Assembly: GCA_964593455.1 (NCBI GenBank) | Contig: CAZQHK010000062.1 | Coordinates: 1-11,537, forward strand | Direction of reading: 5' to 3' | From: CAZQHK01 sp964593455 | Lineage (GTDB): Bacteria; Muiribacteriota; CAYSPT01 | DNA length: 11,537 nt | Made by a program: the position numbers and the translations under genes | In this document: positions 5,890-11,537 of the stretch, in pieces | Position numbering within the stretch: position 1 is the first letter of the stretch | How the letters are laid out: every line of letters starts with the position of its first letter | Notes under the pieces: model-generated | Database searches by the model: none | What the model saw: only the letters and a program-made list of their open reading frames with translations | Told to the model about the DNA's origin: nothing

Positions 5890-6496
5890 ATGTTGTACCA
5901 CAGTTTTCACAACTGAAGGCCCCATCTCGTTTCGAGAGTTTATCCAGGCAGGATGTGCACCGGTATGAAATTATCTTTGCCGGAACACCGGCTATGATGG
6001 AGTAGGCTGGAAAACTTCTGGTCACTACCGATCCCGCCCCAACGATGACGTAATCACCCAATTCAACTTCCGGCAGAATCGTAACGTTAGTTGCCAACCA
6101 CGTATTCCGGCCAAGAACAACCGGTTTGTTTTCGGTGGCCCGGGTATAGTCCTTGAAGTCATGGTTGGATGTGAGTATTCTGATCCCCGGAGCCCAAAGC
6201 ACTCCTTCTTTCAACTTTATACCGTTGATGGCTTGCAGGTAACATCCAGGTGAAACGGCAAAACTATTGAAGGTCAGATAGGTATATTCACCTTTTTCTA
6301 GAGTGATCCGACCGGGATTGATGACCCTAGACGTGAAATGAACCATCCACGGACAGTCACCATTATACCTGAAGATTCTTTGAACGATGAAATTCAACAT
6401 GATCGTGGAGAGGCCGATCCGGTGATATTTCCGTTCCTGGTGCCAGCGTTTCACGAACGGCAAGAAGTAGAAAAGTCTCACTAATTTGTTCATCAT
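5867..6496 (-). CDS. Hexapeptide-repeat O-acyltransferase with C-terminal zinc-ribbon-like tail
   Basis: The protein has 209 residues. About 55-175 is a left-handed beta-helix acyltransferase of the WbbJ/NodL/CatB type: ILTSNHDF (H112 as likely catalytic histidine), VVLGRNTWLATNVTILPEVELGD, VIVGAGSVVTRSFP, SIIAGVPAK. Family members move acetyl (or another acyl) from CoA to sugar hydroxyls and are usual in O-antigen and capsule loci. After the helix, YRCTSCLDKLSKR and SCENCG provide C180, C183, C196 and C199, a CxxC-N12-CxxC pattern like a zinc ribbon, which is not part of the usual fold. The ATG at 6496 is chosen because AGGA about 8 nt upstream overlaps the flippase stop; the ATG at 6493 is an alternative. 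It is the last gene of the right operon, 5 nt after the flippase. Confidence 0.92.
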   Translation of the reverse strand: MMNKLVRLFYFLPFVKRWHQERKYHRIGLSTIMLNFIVQRIFRYNGDCPWMVHFTSRVINPGRITLEKGEYTYLTFNSFAVSPGCYLQAINGIKLKEGVLWAPGIRILTSNHDFKDYTRATENKPVVLGRNTWLATNVTILPEVELGDYVIVGAGSVVTRSFPAYSIIAGVPAKIISYRCTSCLDKLSKRDGAFSCENCGTTFNETDFQ

Positions 6497-6501
6497 GGTA
6501 T

Positions 6502-7878
6502 TTATCCTATCATGAATCCCAGAACGATCAACACAATACAGATCAGGGTGAATGGCCGGAACAAAAACTCCTTGAGATATCGACCAAAAATATGTTCATG
6601 CATCATCTGCATCACGGCCACGGCGGATACGGAGATAAAGGTTCCGTAAACAACTCCTACTGCACCGAAGATCTTGTACCCAACAACGGAAAGTCCAAAA
6701 TTGAGCAGCATAGCGGCAAAGCTGTAAATAGTTATCCACTTCGTTTTCCCTTTTGCCATGAGCAGGGACCCATAGGAGTTGTTTCGCCACAAAAGGATCA
6801 ACAAATAGGCTTTAAAGATAACGGTAGCTTCAATATAGCTGCTGGAGAACAGCAGTTCGATGATAAAAGGGGCCGTAAACATCAAGACGATGATCAGGGG
6901 ATACGTGAAATAGGATATTTTTACGGTACCCTGTATCCAGAGATCCCGCATCTCGTCGTCCCGGTTATCCGCGGCCATCTGGACCAGGCGGGGATAGAGA
7001 GCCTGGCAAACCACCTGGCTGATCAAGGTGATAAAGGGCATTTCGATGGCTCCTATGGCATAGACGGAATATGCCACCGGCCCGCCGAAGAACGACACGA
7101 TCATTTTATCGATATTCAACGTGATTCTTCCAATAAAGGTGGCCAGATACAGAGGGAATCCATAGCTGATGTATTTGATCCACAGTTCCCGTTTGATAGG
7201 GTTTTCAGCAAACAAGGTCTTGATGTTGATCTTTGAGAATAGCAGCAGCATAAAAACCTTTATGGCAAAAGCTGCCATAATCAAAATAGAAAGTTTGAGA
7301 ACAAAAGCGGTAGTGGTATCAACCAGGAGCATGCCACACAGGAGAAGAAGAAAGATTACCGCAAAGGACACCTGACAAACCATGAATTTATTGGTAGTCC
7401 GGGCATTGATGAACTGATAGCGCAGAAGTGTCCCGGCAGTTATCAGAATAAAGAAGGCAGGATACAGGTATTGAATCTTCAGGAAAAGCTCGTTTTTCAT
7501 CAAGACGGCAATGATCTTGCCGCCGCCAAGGCTAACCGCAGCTAAGACTCCCAACGCCAGCATTACCATTAATACAATCACGTTGATAAAGTGCGTCTGC
7601 CATTTTTCTTTTTCACGGGCACTGTAGTAGCGGAAACCTTCCGGAAGCCCTAAGGCTATGAAAGGAATGAGGAACTGAATCGCCAGCATAACCTGCTTCC
7701 AGGTCCCAAAATCACTCTTCGACAGAGTTCTTGTGTAGATAACATCTACTAAAAGGACAGACACATACAAAGCAACCTGGGAGATCAGGAGATAGAACGA
7801 AGCCCCTCTGAGCCGGCGGCTGTCAAGCAACCCCTTTATTGCCTCTTTGAGTTTAGCTATGTTCATAAATTGTCCCAT
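6502..7878 (-). CDS. Wzx/PST-type polysaccharide flippase (oligosaccharide transporter)
   Basis: The integral membrane protein of 458 residues has about 12 hydrophobic helices spread along its length. It opens with a cytoplasmic amphipathic stretch, then the first membrane helix (ASFYLLISQVALYVSVLLVD) and YTRTLSKSDFGTWKQV, the usual N-terminal signature of PST flippases (MOP superfamily). DKMIVSFFGGPVAYSVYAIG in the middle is also typical. Such proteins move undecaprenyl-linked repeat units across the inner membrane. Wzx sequences vary too much to infer the glycan. The ATG at 7878 has AGG about 5 nt upstream; an ATG four codons later (7866) is possible. The gene begins 27 nt after the upstream glycosyltransferase and is followed after 5 nt by the acyltransferase. 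No Wzy polymerase is seen in the window, so it may lie outside. Confidence 0.9.
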   Translation of the reverse strand: MGQFMNIAKLKEAIKGLLDSRRLRGASFYLLISQVALYVSVLLVDVIYTRTLSKSDFGTWKQVMLAIQFLIPFIALGLPEGFRYYSAREKEKWQTHFINVIVLMVMLALGVLAAVSLGGGKIIAVLMKNELFLKIQYLYPAFFILITAGTLLRYQFINARTTNKFMVCQVSFAVIFLLLLCGMLLVDTTTAFVLKLSILIMAAFAIKVFMLLLFSKINIKTLFAENPIKRELWIKYISYGFPLYLATFIGRITLNIDKMIVSFFGGPVAYSVYAIGAIEMPFITLISQVVCQALYPRLVQMAADNRDDEMRDLWIQGTVKISYFTYPLIIVLMFTAPFIIELLFSSSYIEATVIFKAYLLILLWRNNSYGSLLMAKGKTKWITIYSFAAMLLNFGLSVVGYKIFGAVGVVYGTFISVSAVAVMQMMHEHIFGRYLKEFLFRPFTLICIVLIVLGFMIG

Positions 7879-7905
7879 TTAACCTGGTGGATATGATGTC
7901 TGGAA

Positions 7906-9132
7906 TTACCTGAACCTCGACTCTATGGTCTCTACTTCCTTGGCCATTCGCTGCGGCCAGGTGAGAAAATGTGTCTCAGCGTAGGCAGCGGCGGCTTTGC
8001 CCAAACGCTCTCGATTAGCTTTGTCTTCCAGCAATCCGGCCAGCACATCCGGCAAAGAATCGATATTATCCGGTTTCACCAGCACGCCGGTGACACCGTC
8101 CTGAACAACCTTGTTGGTATCCCCGACATCCACCGCCACCACGCACTTGCCCGCGCTCATAGCTTCGAGAAGCGGGTTACCTACATTGGAGAGATCGTTG
8201 AGCGACATAAAAACGTCTGTTTCAACTACATAATTGGGAAGGTTCTCCCGTTTCACCGCCCCGGCGAAGACAACCCGGTGCTTAACCCCCAACTCCTCGG
8301 CTAGCTTCTCCCAGGTTTCCCGCATTGCTCCGCCGCCCACTACCAGGTAATAGGTGTCAGGCAATCTGTCCAATATGGCCGGCATGGCCCGTATGCCCCG
8401 GTCGATACGTTTCCATCCGGCCAGGCGGCACATGGTGAGTAGGACGTGGGCAGCATCGGGGAGATCGAACATTTTCCGCACGTCGGTAGTTTCCGAACCA
8501 GCACGAAAACGGTCTTTTTCGACACCGTTCATCCAGAAGACGGTCCGATCCGGTAATACCCCAAGGTTCGCAAGCACCTGGTCACCGTGGGTGCCGTCGT
8601 CCGCCATGATAACAAGATCAATCGGCAGCTTACAGGCCAGGAAATGTTCCGAATAGACCACCAGTAACCGGAACAGGGAAACTCGGACGGGAACCACCGT
8701 TCCCTGGAATCTCGACACGCAGGGCAGCCCGAACAGGCGGGCGACCAGGTAAGCAGCGGGGACTCCATGTACCTCGTACCCGTAACAGAGATCGGGTTTG
8801 AAACGCCGGACAATAATCACTCCCATGATAAATGAAGACAGGATAAAGACAAGCCACCCAATCTTGCTTGCCAGAAACGAAAGGTAACGGTTAGCGCACG
8901 AGAAATACAACGGCCAGGACACGGTCCGAACGACCTTTAATCCCGGAATTTCAGCAGTTGGTGGTGATCCAGAACCGGCAGTTTCCGAAGCGTTTTCACC
9001 CCCAGTTATAAACACAACCTCCCAGCCTGCGTCACTATACCCTTTCAAGGTGGCGTGGAGACTGGGCGCGCCCTTGCCCTTTCCCATACCCCAGCGGCCG
9101 AGAGCGGAAAAAATGAGGATTTTTTTATTCAC
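7906..9132 (-). CDS. Glycosyltransferase family 4 (GT-B fold)
   Basis: From the GTG at 9132-9130 the protein has 408 residues. The N-terminal Rossmann half begins KKILIFSALGRWG and contains a hydrophobic stretch at about 91-108 that could associate with the membrane. The C-terminal half holds LLTMCRLAGWKRIDRGI (R236 and K241 as donor-phosphate contacts), VFAGAVKRENLPNYV and NDLSNVGNPLLEAMSAGKCVVA. The second glutamate of the EX7E motif is E323, while the first is replaced by serine (S315), as I recall seeing in relatives with the same NVGNPLLEAM motif. It probably transfers a sugar from a nucleotide donor to a lipid-linked acceptor. The GTG start is preferred because it overlaps the upstream stop by 8 nt and fits the family N-terminus. 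A TTG at 9171 would add 13 poorly conserved residues, and neither has an ideal Shine-Dalgarno. Confidence 0.9.
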   Translation of the reverse strand: MNKKILIFSALGRWGMGKGKGAPSLHATLKGYSDAGWEVVFITGGENASETAGSGSPPTAEIPGLKVVRTVSWPLYFSCANRYLSFLASKIGWLVFILSSFIMGVIIVRRFKPDLCYGYEVHGVPAAYLVARLFGLPCVSRFQGTVVPVRVSLFRLLVVYSEHFLACKLPIDLVIMADDGTHGDQVLANLGVLPDRTVFWMNGVEKDRFRAGSETTDVRKMFDLPDAAHVLLTMCRLAGWKRIDRGIRAMPAILDRLPDTYYLVVGGGAMRETWEKLAEELGVKHRVVFAGAVKRENLPNYVVETDVFMSLNDLSNVGNPLLEAMSAGKCVVAVDVGDTNKVVQDGVTGVLVKPDNIDSLPDVLAGLLEDKANRERLGKAAAAYAETHFLTWPQRMAKEVETIESRFR

Positions 9133-10537
9133 CGGGCGAGGTTTTCTTCTTCCTTCTAAATATCTGCACAAACTTGGAATACAGATAGACGAGTACTCTC
9201 CTCAAACCATAGTGATACTTGGTTTTGACATACAACCATCTGATGATCTTGCCCAGAAACTTACCCCCGAACCGGACCCCCATGATCTCTACCGCGGCTT
9301 CTTTCAAGCGATCGTAATCCTTGCCCTTCACCTTGGGAACACCGGGACTGAATTCCACCCACATCTCCGGATCTTCACTGATAATGAGATCCTTTTCCTT
9401 GCAGTACTTGTAAAGGTCGTTACCCGGAATAGGGGTGAAGAAGGCTACCGTGGAAAAGTCGGCCTTGATCTCCCTGGCCAGGCTGATAGTGGCCTGGACG
9501 TCTTCCTCTTCCTCTTCGGGAAGCCCAACCATGAACGATGCCTGCAGCAATACCCCGTTATCCTGGATTATCCGGGCAGCCTGAAGATTGATGTCCCGCG
9601 TCGTACCTTTCCTGAGAAATTTCAAAACTTTGTCGGAGCCCGACTCGAACCCGATACCGATCAATTTGAGACCGGCGTCCGCCAGCAGGGGAATGAGGTC
9701 CCGGTTCTTGACGATCATGTCGGAGCGGGACTGGATCCAGAACGGTTGGCCAAACTTTTTATACTCCCGGCAAAATTCTTTGACCCAGGCCGGTTCCTGG
9801 GTGAAGGTGTAGTCATAGAATTTCGCGCACCGAAATCGGTATTTTTCATAGAGCGCTTCCAGTTCCCGCATCACGTTGCCGACCGAGCGGAACCTGACTC
9901 CTTTACCGAAATGGTGGCGCGAATGGGGGGCGCAGAATGAGCAGTTGTACAGGCAGCCGCGGGAACAGAGCATGGTCACCATGGGCGGCTTAAACACTCC
10001 TTCGTAATTAGGCAGCTTTATAATCGTTTCATAAGGGTAAATTTCCCTGTCAATCAGCGGAAGAGCGTCGAGGTCGGGACGTTCACCCCATGAGAACCGG
10101 GAAAACTCTTCTCCGGCCGCCAGGGCTTTCAAGAGTTTCACAAAACTGACTTCTCCTTCGCCGGCTATAATGTAATCGTAGTCCTGGTTTTCCCGAACCC
10201 ATTCCGGTTCGATAGAAACGTGTACGCCGCCCACAATGATGGTTACATCCGGTTTCACGGATTTTATCGTCCGGGCCAGCTCGGCCACCATGTCTATGTC
10301 GCAGGATCGTATAGTTAAACCAACCACATCAGGCGACAGTGTACCTAATTGCTCTTTAAATTCCGACAGGTCTTTCATCTGCCTGATATCGAGCAGGTGG
10401 ATATCGTTGAACCCGACTTCCTTCGAGCAGGCCGACAGACCGCACAGCCCGGCCTGGATGATACTGGTCCAATGAGATTGGCCGAATGTTCCCCAGCTGC
10501 GTTTACCGAACCCTGGATCCACAAAACAAATTTTCAT
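9125..10537 (-). CDS. B12-binding-domain radical SAM protein
   Basis: This intact protein has 470 residues. About 1-145 form the cobalamin-binding-type domain (IIVGGVHVSIEP, IIAGEGEVSF) without the DxHxxG motif, as is common in this class. About 185-400 is the radical SAM barrel: CSRGCLYNCSFC with C195, C199 and C202 as the cluster ligands, AKFYDYTFTQ, IGIGFESGSDKVLKFLRKG, ASFMVGLPEEEEED and FFTPIPGNDLYKYC. The C-terminal 60 residues are basic and aromatic-rich and end in RRKKKTSPGE, which could contact the membrane. The layout matches the broken protein at 340-1739. Known relatives methylate unactivated carbons or rearrange carbon skeletons; here the neighbours suggest a sugar, lipid carrier or acyl substrate. 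The ATG at 10537 has GAGGGG (10545-10550) 7 nt upstream. The end overlaps the next glycosyltransferase by 8 nt. Confidence 0.92.
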   Translation of the reverse strand: MKICFVDPGFGKRSWGTFGQSHWTSIIQAGLCGLSACSKEVGFNDIHLLDIRQMKDLSEFKEQLGTLSPDVVGLTIRSCDIDMVAELARTIKSVKPDVTIIVGGVHVSIEPEWVRENQDYDYIIAGEGEVSFVKLLKALAAGEEFSRFSWGERPDLDALPLIDREIYPYETIIKLPNYEGVFKPPMVTMLCSRGCLYNCSFCAPHSRHHFGKGVRFRSVGNVMRELEALYEKYRFRCAKFYDYTFTQEPAWVKEFCREYKKFGQPFWIQSRSDMIVKNRDLIPLLADAGLKLIGIGFESGSDKVLKFLRKGTTRDINLQAARIIQDNGVLLQASFMVGLPEEEEEDVQATISLAREIKADFSTVAFFTPIPGNDLYKYCKEKDLIISEDPEMWVEFSPGVPKVKGKDYDRLKEAAVEIMGVRFGGKFLGKIIRWLYVKTKYHYGLRRVLVYLYSKFVQIFRRKKKTSPGE

Positions 10538-10572
10538 ACGCTATCCCCTCTTCGATTATAATCTACCACATT

Positions 10573-11537
10573 TCAGGAACGGGCCATGACCGAGTAGAGA
10601 TTTTCCATGATTTTCGCATTCTCCACCCAGTTGTACCGTTCTTCCACGAACGCTCTCCCTTCGCGGCTCATCCTGGCATGCAGTTTGTCATCCAGGAGTA
10701 GTTCGGTAATCCTGTCACCGAGATCTTCCCAGCTTCCTTTCTCCACCAGGAACCCGCTTCGCCGGTGACCCACGGTTTCGTTGAGACCTCCTACCGCGAA
10801 GGAAACGACCGGAACTTCCATAGCCTGGGCTTCGAGCGCCACCACGCCGAAGGCTTCCGAGAGAGACGGTAAGGCCAGGACCCGCAGACTGCCGAGCAGA
10901 CGAGGCATCTCACTGTGGGGAACGGCCGGTTGAAACCGGATATGGTCTTCCAGGCCGGATAAGCGGACGGATTCTTTCAGTTCCCGCTCGATTTCCTTCT
11001 CGCCGGCTCCATGCGGAGATCCAACGATGAGAAATTTTGTCTTTGGACATTTATCGAGAACCAGGGGAACGGCTTTCAAGAGATAGTCGATACCCGACAG
11101 CCTCCGCAAGTTTTTCACACATCCCACCAGTGGAGCGGTTTCCCCGGTTTTATCAGGGCAGGCTGCAGGAGAGAATTTGGCCAGATCGATCCCAAATGGC
11201 GTAACGGTCACATTTAGGCCGGGGATAACTTTTTTTGTTTCCTCCGCCAGGAACCGGCCGGTGGCCAACACCAGATCCGCCCGTCGCAAAGCATACCGGG
11301 CGATCCAGGTAAACACGGGACTTCGTTTGTGCAGCAGCAACACATCGGAACCCAGCACCGAAAGAATATGCGGATGCCAGCCGGTGAGCGACCCGATAAA
11401 CCCGAAACTGGTGGCCAGTTGGGAATGGAGAATATGCGGTCTGATTTTTTTCCTGACAAGATACAAAACCTGGGGTAGCGCTGTTGCCAGAAGCCACGAG
11501 CGAGGATAATTGCCAGAACTATGTTTATCCGGGGAAA
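10573..11537 (-). CDS. Glycosyltransferase family 4, 5' end outside the window
   Basis: The frame is open to the right edge, so the start is not visible; about 320 residues are seen. Usual family length suggests some tens of N-terminal residues are missing. LPQVLYLVRKKIRPHILHSQ and ILSVLGSDVLLL belong to the N-terminal half. LVLATGRFLAEETKK, VTPFGIDLAKFSP, LVGCVKNLRRLSGIDYLLKA and FLIVGSPHGAGEKE belong to the donor-binding half. SEAFGVVALEAQAMEVPVVS gives a complete EX7E motif. It probably adds a hexose-type sugar to a lipid-linked oligosaccharide. A TTG at 11466 could be read as a start but lies inside conserved sequence. The radical SAM gene begins 35 nt downstream, so both likely share a transcript. 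Confidence 0.9.
   Translation of the reverse strand, partial: SPDKHSSGNYPRSWLLATALPQVLYLVRKKIRPHILHSQLATSFGFIGSLTGWHPHILSVLGSDVLLLHKRSPVFTWIARYALRRADLVLATGRFLAEETKKVIPGLNVTVTPFGIDLAKFSPAACPDKTGETAPLVGCVKNLRRLSGIDYLLKAVPLVLDKCPKTKFLIVGSPHGAGEKEIERELKESVRLSGLEDHIRFQPAVPHSEMPRLLGSLRVLALPSLSEAFGVVALEAQAMEVPVVSFAVGGLNETVGHRRSGFLVEKGSWEDLGDRITELLLDDKLHARMSREGRAFVEERYNWVENAKIMENLYSVMARS

Noticed and set aside
5900..5940. Small hairpins (CAGTT/AACTG and TCTCG/CGAGA) just past the SDR gene, as terminators
   Set aside because: Stems are only 5 bp, lack a T run, and lie inside the acyltransferase coding sequence.
9050..9940. A 296-codon plus-strand open frame opposite the radical SAM and GT4 genes
   Set aside because: It mirrors the codon pattern of the real genes on the minus strand and has no recognisable domain.
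10554..10563. Palindrome GATTATAATC with TATAAT before the intact radical SAM gene
   Set aside because: No -35 element at the right distance on the minus strand; the 35-nt gap fits ordinary operon spacing. A weak internal promoter cannot be excluded.

Overview
The window is a bacterial chromosomal segment from a surface-polysaccharide (O-antigen, capsule or exopolysaccharide) biosynthesis locus. Almost all of it is coding. There is no rRNA, tRNA, CRISPR array, transposase or phage gene that I can see. The host cannot be named from the sequence. Strong Shine-Dalgarno sequences, mid-range GC and two cobalamin-binding radical SAM enzymes suggest an anaerobic or facultative mid-GC bacterium, but that is only an inference.

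Left block (1-1831, minus strand, visibly more AT-rich than the rest). A good sigma70-type promoter (1890-1919, reading left) leads into a short 31-codon ORF with its own strong Shine-Dalgarno. Its stop overlaps by ATGA the start of a B12-binding-domain radical SAM gene. That gene carries a frameshift near 990-1062. It is followed after 16 nt by the first 107 codons of a DegT/DnrJ/EryC1/StrS-type aminotransferase that runs off the window.

Centre (1832-2204). A divergent intergenic region holds the left-reading promoter, a possible sigma54 -24/-12 element, a direct repeat, a small palindrome and an extended -10 box, the last three apparently serving the right-reading operon.

Middle block (2205-5889, plus strand). 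A tightly packed three-gene operon encodes a stand-alone acyl carrier protein, an FkbH-type HAD-IIIC protein, and a fused MaoC/hotdog/SDR protein. No ketosynthase or acyltransferase lies beside them, so the likely product is a small ACP-bound acid (glyceryl or a derivative) made to decorate a glycan.

Right block (5867-11537, minus strand). A five-gene operon reads towards the centre. In transcription order it holds a GT4 glycosyltransferase (5' end outside the window), a second B12-binding radical SAM enzyme, another GT4 glycosyltransferase, a Wzx/PST-type flippase, and a hexapeptide-repeat O-acyltransferase with an unusual C-terminal CxxC...CxxC zinc-ribbon-like tail. The genes overlap or are separated by at most about 35 nt. 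The acyltransferase gene overlaps the end of the SDR gene tail to tail by 23 bp.

Together the genes suggest assembly of a lipid-linked oligosaccharide by the glycosyltransferases, modification by acetylation, by an ACP-carried acyl group and by radical chemistry, and export by the flippase. The most interesting signal is the translationally coupled small ORF in front of the frameshifted radical SAM gene, which is preceded by its own promoter and a potentially occluded ribosome binding site.
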